Part shown: piece after piece, positions 1 through 9,856 of the stretch
Layout of the letters: each line of letters starts with the position of its first letter
Numbering within the stretch: the first letter of the stretch is position 1
Assembly (NCBI RefSeq): GCF_910592395.1
Contig: NC_088310.1
Span: 6,083,501-6,147,500, forward strand
From: Lineus longissimus
Lineage: Eukaryota; Nemertea; Pilidiophora; Heteronemertea; Lineidae
Length of the DNA: 64,000 nucleotides
Reading direction: 5' to 3'
Translations under genes and position numbers: made by a program
The notes under the pieces: generated by a model
Databases searched by the model: none
What the model was told of the DNA's origin: nothing
The model's input: only the letters and a program-made list of their open reading frames with translations

Positions 1-3000
1 CAAGTATGGGCATTAAAAATCACCTGACCACTTTAAGAGGATGATTTCATGCATAATCGATATACAACAAGACGCAGTCAATCGAGGTAATCCGCGCGTC
101 AGCAGACCGAATAACCGAAGGACTATTTTCTTCTTGCATGGGGCCTTCCACGGAGCGCGCTATTTTTACCTGAATGATGAGCGCAACGCGCGCACAGACG
201 AGCTGACCCCCAGCAAAGATTACCTCACCTCGCATTCCTCCGCTCAAACGATTAAGTCAATCGTTCATTTTCTATACGCGCATGCTCGATCAGAGAAAGA
301 ATTACCCAATTTGTCCATTCAGATAACTATGTCATGTGCATGTAACAATGGCATCACTTTAATCAATAGTTTGTGTCACGGTAGCCGTATAAAAGATCTT
401 AGTGTAAACAGTTATTGCTTTTATCAATATTTGAGGTCATCTGTCCTCCATCTATCCTCATTTCAGCTACTTTTGAGAAAACAAGAAAACACTAATTCAA
501 ATCTCACTGGGAACTTATTTATTTACTATATTTGTTGGAAAATGGTACATGATATTATGACGGCGAGACAATTAAGATACAATTAACATGGAGAGTCAGT
601 GCGGTTACATAAAAGGTGCACATGGCTCGGGCAAAAATACAGATATCAGCAGGTGAGTTTGGCTCATGCCTCTTCAGATAAGAATTGATTTATCAGATAC
701 GACCATCTCATTTTCAACGATAGAGATCATCATTTGGTTTCTGAACCCGCCGATGCTGGAAGTGATGCACCCCGGGTTACACCTTATATATTTGATTTCA
801 AAAAGACAATAACTTTTCCCTAACCCGACTTCTAGAATTCTCTCGAGTCGAAAGCATGCTTTGGACGCGCGGGAACGATTAAGCACAAGAAAACATACCC
901 GCACATTTCGTGATATTTCTCACGGTTTTAGAATAGAGAGGTTGCGCATCCTTCCGACTCCTATCCTCCGGGCTATGCCGGGCTCCTATACTCCGACTTC
1001 ATCTCCGAGATTGAATAAGAGTTTGAATTAATATCTCGTGATATAATCGATGATACCACATTGATATACGATATGTATCTTTGCAGATCGACATGCGCTA
1101 TAACGAGCTCGTGACTTGGAATACGAATTTCGTTTGTCAGTTCACAGAATCGCTAGTCAGCCGAGGGAATGAGCTTTGTAGTGGGGCGGGTCAGCGCCGG
1201 TCTTTTGAATCGCATCCTGAGGAAATCCATCTGAGAGGTTCAGTTTTTTTCACGCCTTCGTCAGGCGATGTATATTGAAACCGCCGGTGCCGGATGGAGG
1301 CAATCAGGGGTTAATGTTCGCTTATCCGACCCCGAATGGGCATCCTGAGGAAATCAGGGGTTAATGTTCGCTTCTCCAGCCCTGCAAACGCTGGAGAAAC
1401 AAACATTAACCCATGATTTCCTCTGTAATATGTACATTTTACACACCGACGAGACGTGGCAATTTGGCATGGCTCCGAAACGACGCAGTTTTCCACGTGG
1501 TCGATACTCAAAATTTCCCGCTATTGGCACCAGCAAGTCGGAGCCACTCGGTTATTTCCGGAACACTGATTTGCGCCCGACACGAAACTGTCGTCTGCTG
1601 CAATGCGTCTTCTGGTAGTCTATGAGACAAAGTCACAACCAGCTAAGTGAGACCAGGTTATTTTGTTATTATGAATGGTTATTCAGATAAACTCCCTGTA
1701 ATCGACCATGGATCGAATAAGGCGGTACTCTGTTTGGTTTGTATTAATTTAGACAATTAATGTCCCAACCACAGTATTCAGGCAGACATGTATTAGAATC
1801 CATCTTTGGACCCACCACACTAATAGTATGCCACCATTCTACCAGTATGTCAGCAGAAAGGAAAGTTCAGTTGATTTGTTACCAGTTTCTCAACACAACC
1901 ACTATTACAGATGATCCCTCTTGCAGAAGAATGCAGCAATGCAAAACAGAGGGAGCCTGGATAAAACACACCGTATCAGGCACTATTTAACAAGTGCAAT
2001 ATCTCCAGCTGTTATGCCTCTACTGTTACAATCCACACTGAACTGCCCATTACCTCCATCCATATTGACACGCAGAGTCTGGAAGCTGAGCAATGTCTTT
2101 ACATTGAGGGTCAAGATGTTACAATCAGGACAGTGAATACTGTGATAAATACTGGGGGCTCGCTTCCTTATAAACCTCAAATGAGTAGTCTCTTAAAAAC
2201 CGTATCAGTAATGGAAGATATACGCTTTAATTTTTCATCTTGGGGGCATTGAAGCTTAAGGGAGGGTAACCAGTTTTGTTGCAAATATTTGTCATCATCT
2301 CATTTTGATCCTTTGCAATTTAAGTTACCACTTTCATATGGGGTTGGGAAAATCAGGCGGACTGACCGTGTTACCTTGTTTCATACAACAGAAATATGAT
2401 TCCTCTTGCAATGCCAAAGTTTTCTCAGCTTGCTTGGCTGTAGTCAGAGACAATACACCTAGCATATGACAGAATGATGATCCGACTTGCAACGCCCAAA
2501 TTTTTAAACTTGCATTGGCAACTGACATTTTAATGAAGAGCCACTTGAGCAAGTTGATGTCATCAGTTGGACCATCAAAAGCCTCATACAGAATGAAAAG
2601 GACAAAACTAAGATACCTCAGTTTCAGTGATGTTGGTTATTATTGTCACTGAATTTACATCAATATTTTAAACTGAAATAGATACATTATATTTGTCAAA
2701 AAAATCTTACAAAAAGCTACACGAAGTATGTAAATTAAGAGCACACCTTAACTATATTTTCAAATATCACATCCTCGTCACAGACTACCAGGAACCAGAC
2801 ATGGTGACAAGCAATTTTATCTTATTTGCTCCCGATTCAAAACAAAAGTTCCCAACCCAGCTCTCTCAGCTTACTGGAGACAACCTGGTACAAGTTCGGC
2901 TTTCCACAGTCATCCAGAAAGTTTGACTTGATGTTTGGACATACAAATTGGGGGTTCAAGAGAAGGGGATATTTGTACCAAACAAAATGTCCGAATCAAA

Positions 3001-3274
3001 TTGGTTGTTTTATACCACTTTAAAAACGAGTTTTGTCAGCTTTTTTGTGATGATAACATATCAATAAAGTTAACATAGTTGTCCTAGTTATGTAACAAAT
3101 AATCAACAAAGTGACATCTATTTATCATATACTGCAGAAGTCCATGCATCCTGACCAAAGCAACAAAGAAATGTCTGATGAAGCACAAGACCGACATTAT
3201 TCCATCACAAAGTGTGGATGAGCTTGAAATCCATTGCTTTCCAAAATTAGTTGATAGATATGTTTCAAACATCC
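1..3274. other. Region downstream of CCT4, no gene supported
   Basis: No exon chain, RNA or recognisable protein was found. It should include the CCT4 3' UTR and terminator just below 3275, but I see no convincing poly(A) signal there. The longest open frame (41-586, plus) has no family resemblance and no flanking gene structure. Two local structures are noted separately: an inverted repeat near 1347-1423 and a diverged duplicate at 2061-2105. Confidence 0.6.
1347..1423. repeat. Imperfect inverted repeat, 34-bp arms
   Basis: Arms 1347-1380 and 1390-1423 are near-perfect reverse complements around a 9-bp spacer. The outer part of the left arm (AATCAGGGGTTAATGTTCGCTT) also occurs directly repeated from about 1303. 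This could be a degraded foldback or MITE-type end, or part of a local duplication. Confidence 0.75.
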
Positions 3275-6200
3275 CTAATGATGACGTCCAACTACATTGA
3301 CCTGAAGAGAGAAGGGGAAAGATGTCAAAATATATGGTGAACAGATATGATGAATAGATAGACATTATGTTACTGAGATGAACTTGACTGTTGAACTTTA
3401 CATCTGATTTGCAGGAGTTTGTATTCACTTGAACAAATTGACTGCAATGGATTTTGGTTTGTATCTTGCATGGTTTATCTCCCCAATCATAGTCACATAA
3501 TGACTATTGGAAGGTTATGGAATATACAAGATTCTGCCCTCACCCATCCAAGAGGGACAGGGGACATGGTTACTCTCCAATGTTGTGGAAAGGGAATACA
3601 CCTCAAGCAATAAAGCATTCAGCTCCCATATGCCACATCTGACAGAGCCACATGTTGTCAGGAGTTACCCTGAACACATATGGATGTCAATACATTGGAT
3701 ATGATAAGTGAAAGATGATGAAAGTTATCAAATATCTTCAAGAAACTACAACCATTTAGTTACAACAAAGAAATATGAAAATGCTATGTATCTTGCATGG
3801 TTTATCTCCCCAATCATAGTCACATAGTGACTATGGGAAGGTTATGGAATATACAAGATTCTGCCCTCACCCATCCCAGAGGGACAGGGGACATGGTTAC
3901 TCTCCAATGTTATGGAAAGGGAATACACCTCAAGCATAAAAGCATTCAGCTCCCATACGCCACATTTGACAGAGCCATATGATGCGAGGAGTTACTCTCA
4001 CACATATGGATGTCAACACATTGGACCTTGGTTACAAGACTGGGATATAATTCTAAAAGGCACATGCGTTACTTACAATATCATCAATCTTCATGATACT
4101 CCTGACAGTTTCAGTAGCAAGTGAGATGGCACTGGTTGAGACCAGCAGAGGCTGAACAACATTCTCCTCCAGAATATTGGTAATGCAGCCCTGAAATATA
4201 ACACAAAACATGCTAAGCTCCCCATTTTGTCAAACAAACCTCTGTACAGGTAGGATTGAATATGTTTTTTTAAATCCCCCAATTTCTGACAGGACCTGTA
4301 GTATAACTTACATGTAGCCTCAGTCGTGCAATTTTGTCTTCTTGAATAAATCAATAAGCTCTGCAACTATAAGTATAAGAAGTCTTCAATAAGTTACATG
4401 TACCTTTCTAACATTAATACCAGCAGTTTTCTCTCCCTTTGCATGTTTGTTCCTGAGCTCAGTAACTGTGGAGATGGGGTTTAACCCTGCATTCTCTGCT
4501 AGGGTGAATGGAATAATCTCCAAGGCATCAGCAAATGCCCGGAAGCAGTACTGTTCCATTCCTGCGAGTGTGTTGGAATACTTCATCAGCTGTAGGGAGA
4601 GTTCGATCTCTGGGGCACCACCTCCAGCAATCAGAGCCCTGAAAAGAAGACAAACTTACATATGATAACATATCTGTGCTTTTTAAAACAGAGCTGCTTT
4701 GAGGAACAAGAAATAGTGGTGATGATGCTGGATTGTGTCTTGCATGGTTTATCTCCCCAATCATAGCCACATAGTGACTATGGGAAGGTTATGGAATATA
4801 CAAGATTCTGCCCTCACCCATCCCAGAGGGACAGGGGACAGGTTTACTCTCCAATGTTGTGGAAAGGGAATACACCTCAAGCAATAAAGCATTCAGCTCC
4901 CATACGCCACATCTGACAGAGCCACATGATGTCAGGAGTTACCCCGAACACATGTGGACGTCAACACATCAGGTAGGCCTATAATTAGTGAGTGAAGGAC
5001 GATGAAAGTCATGAAATATTTTCAAAGAAGCTACAACCATTCAGTTACAAAGAAACATAAAAGAAAGTAATGTATCTTGCATGGTTTATCTCCCCAATCA
5101 TGGTCACATAGTGACTATGGGAAGGTTATGGAATATACAAGACTCTGCCCTCACCCATCCCAGAGGGACAGGGGACATGGTTACTCTCCAATGTTGTGGA
5201 AAGGGAATACACCTCAAGCAATAAAGCATTCAGCTCCCATACGCCACATCTGACAGAGCCACATGATGTCAGGAGTTACCCCGAACACATGTGGACGTCA
5301 ACACATCAGGTAGGCCTATAATTAGTGAGTGAAAGACGATGAAAGTTATGAAATATTTTCAAAGAAGCTACAACCATTCAGTTACAAAGAAACATAAAAG
5401 AAAGTAATGTATCTTGCATGGTTTATCTCCCCAATCATGGTCACATAGTGACTATGGGAAGGTTATGGAATATACAAGACTCTGCCCTCACCCATCCCAG
5501 AGGGACAGGGGACATGGTTACTCTCCAATGTTGTGGAAAGGGAATACACCTCAAGCAATAAAGCATTCAGCTCCCATACGCCACATATGACAGAGCCACA
5601 TGATGCAAGGAATTGCCCTTACACACATGGATGTCAGTACATTGGGCAAGTGATTATTTCATTTGTTAGAATAGACAATAGGTCACAGGTCTCACAGATG
5701 AATTGTATGAATTTTCTCACCTCTTTTTGACAAGACACCTAATAACACACAAAGCGTCATGGATTGACCGTTCAGCTTCAGCAAGGACCAATTTATTCGA
5801 ACCACGTACAAGAACAGACACAGTCTTGCCAGGATTCATAACACCAGTGGCCTGGAACAAAAAAAGAAGGAATCTTATGAAGAGGAACATTGAAGACATA
5901 ACAAAGTTCATCAGCAATCGGCAGCAAACAAGTCTTTCGAGGATACAATGAAACCTTGTTCTAGTACCTATATTTTATTGAGGAGTATCTTGCGTAAACT
6001 GTACTTACCACTGGCTTACTCGACGACCAAGAACATAACTACATCTGTACATACCTTGACAATCTTACTACCCCCAGCTTGAACCTCTTCAACCAACTCT
6101 GCAGATCCTAACATCTCTGGGGTGAAGTGGTCTATACTAGCGATGGGCTTGCATCCTAAACTCTGAAATTCCAAGCAGTCGATTTAGGTGGACTGATTAA

Positions 6201-9200
6201 CGATGAGTCAAGTTCTTCAACAAGTCTAAATCAGTCAGCCAGACACTCTGCAAGTCTTCTGTTTTCAGCTTCCATCATGTCTTTGTTCAGGCAACACACC
6301 TCAACTTTTTGCGGTTTTTCAGTAAACAACAGATCATAAACATACCTTGCACAGAAAGTCAATGTCCTCTCTTTCGATGTCCTTTATGACCATAATCTTC
6401 ATTTTGTTCAAGAAGTGAAGGGCTAAGTCGTTGATGGCATCCCTTGAAAAGATTACGAGCCAATTATGAAAATGTCAAAACATCACTCACACATACTGAC
6501 AGGATCTGTCATAAACATTTCTTCTACATTTCAGAAGTAGGTAATATTCTCCATATGTTTCGGCAGAACAGGTCTGTGTTGTTCATCATTAATGGCAGAA
6601 GAAATTCTGATGTTATTCACCTTGAAGATGTGCTGAAGACATCAATCAAGTCAAGTTACAGACAAAAGTTAATCCACCACTGCATTACAAGTTGTTTCAA
6701 ACAATAAGTCCACTTGCATTCACAGTAAATTCGCGAAGACAATTTTTGCTTACCTCAGAATAGACTTTTGAATGAGTAGCACATTGCAGCCAGCTTTCTT
6801 GACTTGTTTGACAAGGTTCAATATGTATTGTCGTTCTTCCTTCAAGACGCGGTCCATTTGCACATAATCAGACACAACAACTTCATTCTCCATCTGGAAG
6901 AAAAGATACCCATGAATAAAATATTCAAAATTCATACCTTACACTGGCAATAGTACCCCGTGCCGAAGTTCTTATAACATAGAAAACGGCCAATTAAAAT
7001 CTAAGACTATCTCTTGAAAAGAATTTTCCTAACTGTAAACAGCTAGGAGCGCTGTCATTAGACTACTTATACATGTAGAGCATAATCTTGAAAGTGTTCC
7101 CCCAAAGCATAGAACCATATCAACAGCAGTACTTACATCAGTCTTGGGTGGTGACAAACAGAACTGGATAAGGCCTATCTTAGCTTTCTCCACTCGATGA
7201 GGACCAGACCCGGCAGTTTTCTGATTAAATACAACACCTTCAACTAGTTCAGTGTCTTCTACGGTACCCCTAAAGAAGAGAAATAGTTGTTTAGAAACTA
7301 GCTAATAACTAAATCTAGCTTAAAGACACAGTCTCTGTCAGGACAGTAAAATATATCATAATAGGGTGTGATTAACCTCACCAATAAGTAACTCCTACAG
7401 TAGTATTGGTAAGGAGCAGATGGGGCAGGGCTGGATATCATTCCTAAAAGAACTTTCTTAAGGTGGCATTTCAGATCTTAATATTTGTCTCCAAAGTTTT
7501 CCAGAACAGGTCTGTGTTAATCATCACTAATGCCTCTGCACTCAAATCTCAGAAGGAAATGATTTACGAAATGAACTTGTTCATATCCTTACCCTAATTT
7601 TTCAATTACTCTGATATCATTGAGATCCACGTTAGTGGCAGTGGCTGGGTCAATAACCTTGAGTACAGCATCTACTGTGATGGGAGATAATATGCTTGAA
7701 TACTGTGAGACAACCTGGAAAGATATTTTGATAACAGAATGAAAAGTTTAGGAAATGAAGATGTACTGCAGAAGTGACAATGTGAATATCCTCCCAGAAA
7801 TGTCAATGATATTCCAAGGATTAAATCTGGGTTGCCATTGGAATGGATTACTCAGAATTTGCAGACACAGTACACAAAGAAAATGAAATATACTAACCTT
7901 TGAATTGAGAGATGTCGCAGCACTTTTCAAGAGTGTTTCTCTGTCACTGAGTTCTAACTTGACAGCACTTTCCTCAATTATTTCACAAGCCTTGGCTGCA
8001 GCATTTTGGAAAGATTCTGATATCGTCGTCGGATGTATTCCCTTTGCGAGTAATTTCTGGCTGGCATCAAGGAGGCTTCCAGCAATCACTACAACAGAGG
8101 TGGTTCCATCGCCTGCTTCTATATCTTGGGCCTTGGAAAGTTCAACCAACTGCAAGAAAGAAGATCTACATGTACAGTAATCAACAATAAAACATGCCGG
8201 TATTTGTGCCATAAGAATTATGACTGTTCGCTTTATAATTCAAGAGGTGAACATGACATACATGCAACACTATTCCATTCTGGACCGAAAACATACCATC
8301 TTGGCAGCTGGATGAAGCACCTGCATCTGCTTTAGAATGGTGGCACCATCATTTGTGATTGTAACGTCTCCTGAACTGCCCTGGATCTGAAAAGATGATA
8401 ACAGCATTTCAAAAGAACATGTAGGCATGAATATCTTGTAGCTGTTCAGTGAAACAGTATATTATACTCAAATGCTGACATTTTGCTCACTGATTGCATC
8501 CCACTACAGAAGGACATCTTTATTGTGTTTATCGACCAATTGCTCCATCTTTAGCCAGGGAAGCATCAAAGGGTTGAAAAGCTGTCAAATTAAAGTGCGT
8601 CTTTGGTATGCTTAGGTATATTGAGCCGACTTCTTATTGCATTTCAGAAAACATATCATCTCCACGTATTTGGCAGAACAGGTCTGTGTTGATCATCATA
8701 AATACAAAGAAGTCATTTCTAACAATTTGAAAGCTCCACGGAATCTGAGACTAACCATTTTGTCCATACCCCTTGGACCCAGACTTGTCCGGATGGCGTC
8801 TGCAACAGCTGGAATATTATACAAAGAAAATTTAGCAGTTACGTTGGAAGTGAAAGCCAGGGAATGCTGATTGGAAATCACTACAAATCAAAGCCTAAAC
8901 TATTTAAAACCACATCACCACACCATAACGCGGCCTCTGCTGGAATGATGATAGGCACAAAGCGAGATGGCTCAACAGAGTGCAAACTAACACAGTCTCA
9001 CAAAGTATACGAAGCAAATCATAGGCCCTAATCCACTCGATGCTTCAAGTTCAAAGCAAAGGTAAAGCTCAAGCTGTCCGGTCCAAGCGTCGGGTGCAAC
9101 TCTCTCAGACTTATTCACTCAGTTCTTTCTTGGATATCATATCATAATCATGTTGGGGATCATAATGACAAGTTTGCATAGGGCGAGATAACTTATCCGG

Positions 9201-9387
9201 ACTATAGGATTTTGCATGGAATGCAGTCAGTCTACCAAATCTACATTCTTTATGAAAAATGCAATGCATATAACGTGCAGTGTTTACCTTTCGCAGCAGT
9301 GATGTTACTGTAGCGAATTTGACTTGGCTTGTCACGATCTTGATATTCGGACTTTTTACCAGCCCTCTTGGCAACCTGTCCAGGCAT
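3275..9387 (-). CDS. CCT4: T-complex protein 1 subunit delta (CCT4), 13 coding exons
   Basis: Delta subunit of the eight-subunit cytosolic chaperonin TRiC/CCT, which folds actin, tubulin and many WD40 proteins using ATP. Coding exons in order of transcription: 9387-9288, 8808-8756, 8386-8297, 8149-7898, 7714-7593, 7269-7137, 6893-6754, 6442-6346, 6162-6055, 5851-5721, 4638-4404, 4190-4077, 3301-3275. All joins keep frame and give about 533 aa, against about 539 in human. Visible group II chaperonin motifs are NDGAT (residues ~63-67), GDGTT (~94-98, ATP binding), AGGGAP (~413-418) and LAENAGLNP near the C-terminus. The start [10 protein letters not shown] is followed by the conserved [11 protein letters not shown]. 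The last tiny exon, reached through a strong pyrimidine-tract acceptor, adds VNVVGRHH and a stop. If intron 12 is retained, the protein would instead end VSNACAF. The introns host eight snoRNAs, annotated separately. Confidence 0.97.
3457..3692 (-). ncRNA. SNORA73: U17/snR30 H/ACA snoRNA, copy 1 (CCT4 intron 12)
   Basis: H/ACA snoRNA needed for early 18S rRNA processing rather than pseudouridylation. On the CCT4 sense strand it reads 5' hairpin, H box, 3' hairpin, ACA box. The 3' hairpin has the m2 motif AAACCAT, an m1-like ATATTCCATA, the block TGGGGAGATAAACCATGCA and a terminal ATACA. CCCTTTCCACAACATTGGAG lies just before the H box, as in vertebrate U17. The 5' stem pairs CATATGTG with CAACATGTG loosely, so this copy is slightly diverged. 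Ends are approximate (ACA + 3 nt at the low end). Confidence 0.9.
3784..4018 (-). ncRNA. SNORA73: U17/snR30 H/ACA snoRNA, copy 2 (CCT4 intron 12)
   Basis: Second unit in the same intron. It keeps AAACCAT (m2), ATATTCCATA (m1-like), the TGGGGAGATAAACC block and the ACA box. It is the most diverged copy: the conserved CCACAAC next to the H box is CCATAAC here, and the 5' stem carries several changes. It could be a decaying copy. 5' end approximate. Confidence 0.86.
4731..4967 (-). ncRNA. SNORA73: U17/snR30 H/ACA snoRNA, copy 3 (CCT4 intron 10)
   Basis: First (lowest-coordinate) of three units in intron 10, spaced about 337 bp apart. It shows GGCTCTGTC and GTGGCGTATGGGAGC in the 5' half, CCCTTTCCACAACATTGGAG before an AGAGTA H box, m1-like ATATTCCATA, m2 AAACCAT and an ACA box (GACACA). 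The 5' stem CCACATG/CATGTGG is perfect. The flank up to copy 4 is duplicated with it, so copies 3 and 4 arose by tandem duplication. Confidence 0.93.
5068..5305 (-). ncRNA. SNORA73: U17/snR30 H/ACA snoRNA, copy 4 (CCT4 intron 10)
   Basis: Best-preserved unit. m2 AAACCAT is at 5087-5081, m1-like TATATTCC at about 5137-5130, the H box AGAGTA (ANANNA) at 5187-5182 and ACA at 5073-5071. The 5' hairpin CCACATG...CATGTGG is perfect. U17 m1/m2 pair with 18S rRNA during pre-rRNA cleavage; that role is family knowledge. Being intronic and sense to CCT4 fits processing from the spliced intron. Confidence 0.94.
5405..5640 (-). ncRNA. SNORA73: U17/snR30 H/ACA snoRNA, copy 5 (CCT4 intron 10)
   Basis: Third unit of intron 10. 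The 3' hairpin, m1-like and m2 motifs, H box and ACA box match copy 4 almost exactly. The 5' hairpin differs (CCATGTGTG...CATGTGG) and resembles copies 1 and 2, so the array is a mosaic, as expected from unequal exchange or gene conversion. 5' end approximate. Confidence 0.92.
6521..6601 (-). ncRNA. C/D-box snoRNA with 18S guide, copy in CCT4 intron 7
   Basis: Sense to CCT4. C box ATGATGA is at 6589-6583, D box CTGA at 6534-6531, and the flanks form a terminal stem (CTTCTGCCATT with AATGTAGAAG, one bulge). Between the boxes lies ACACAGACCTGTTCTG, identical in all three paralogues. Its CACAGACCTGTT is antisense to the 18S rRNA stretch AACAGGTCTGTG (universal core, from memory), followed by a degenerate D' box CTGC. 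The RNA 3' end is about 78 nt from the intron acceptor, the usual spacing for intronic C/D snoRNAs in vertebrates. Confidence 0.85.
7465..7534 (-). ncRNA. C/D-box snoRNA with 18S guide, copy in CCT4 intron 5
   Basis: C box GTGATGA at 7527-7521, D box CTGA at 7474-7471, closed by a perfect GGCATT/AATGCC terminal stem. The shared ACACAGACCTGTTCTG follows the C box; the 12-nt antisense element to 18S rRNA is the complement of 7505-7516, with CTGG as a degenerate D' box. The sequence outside boxes and guide differs strongly from the other two copies, which argues for selection on the guide. Confidence 0.86.
8637..8707 (-). ncRNA. C/D-box snoRNA with 18S guide, copy in CCT4 intron 2
   Basis: C box ATGATGA at 8699-8693, D box CTGA at 8647-8644, terminal stem TTGTATT/AATGCAA (7 bp, one G-U). 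The shared guide block is at 8689-8674, with the antisense element complementary to 8677-8688. AGATGATA upstream of the D box may be the C' box. Expected role: 2'-O-methylation guide (or chaperone) on 18S rRNA. The exact target nucleotide depends on which bases act as D' box. Confidence 0.87.
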
Positions 9388-9687
9388 TATGAATTGCTGG
9401 TTATTCTAGTTTATAATAGAATTGTTTAAGTTGTCAAATTTTAATGAACAAATGAGATGTTATCCGATACAATTTACGTCGTCTCCACGAGTTCTACAAT
9501 GTTCTAGAATGTAAAATGGCGTCTGCCGGCTTCTCGCCACAACGAGAGTAAAACAAACACAGAGATAACATTATTGAGAAATAATTATAATAAATTTATA
9601 TTTTTGAGAATGTAGTCTGTTATCATATTTACGCTGATGGATATCAAACTATAAAAATTTCCTAAAACATTTCATAGAAAATGAAAA

Positions 9688-9695
9688 TGACGTCA
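9688..9695. promoter_or_regulatory. CRE/ATF palindrome TGACGTCA
   Basis: Perfect 8-bp CREB/ATF consensus, one base from the E2F-type site, 162 bp upstream of the DTL start codon and 301 bp from the CCT4 start. A second half-site-like AACGTGAC lies at 9712-9719. Function is inferred from the match and position only. Confidence 0.6.
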
Positions 9696-9696
9696 C

Positions 9697-9707
9697 TTGG
9701 CGCGAAA
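9697..9707. promoter_or_regulatory. E2F-type site TTGGCGCGAAA
   Basis: Contains GCGCGAAA, the classic E2F/DP core read on either strand. It sits about 150 bp upstream of the DTL start codon. DTL/CDT2 is an S-phase gene and an E2F target in studied animals, so the match fits the gene's biology. Binding is inferred. Confidence 0.65.
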
Positions 9708-9856
9708 GTGCAACGTGACAGGGCTTCCCCAAGATAATTGTTTTGATACTTTTTCCCTATTTCTTTAAACAATTGAATCAAAAGCAATATAATCAAATTA
9801 TCGATACGTCGGTATATGTATTGATAAATATAGAATGAACTTCACTAGAAATAACT

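Larger units (their letters stand above)
9388..9856. promoter_or_regulatory. Bidirectional CCT4/DTL promoter region
   Basis: Head-to-head start codons only 469 bp apart leave room for just two 5' UTRs and one shared promoter. It contains a perfect CRE and an E2F-type site side by side (separate entries). No TATA box is placed convincingly. The transcription start sites are not visible from sequence alone. Confidence 0.75.

Noticed and set aside
41-586. 181-codon plus-strand ORF at the window edge
   Set aside because: No recognisable domain, no splice partners, composition like random sequence.
3457-5640. The ~235-bp repeats as a SINE or MITE family
   Set aside because: They have no target duplications or transposon ends, all share the host-gene orientation, stay within two introns, and match U17 motifs point by point.
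6163-6345. Possible C/D snoRNA in CCT4 intron 8 (ATGATGG and CTGA present)
   Set aside because: The terminal stem is poor and the box spacing ambiguous; no recognisable rRNA antisense element.
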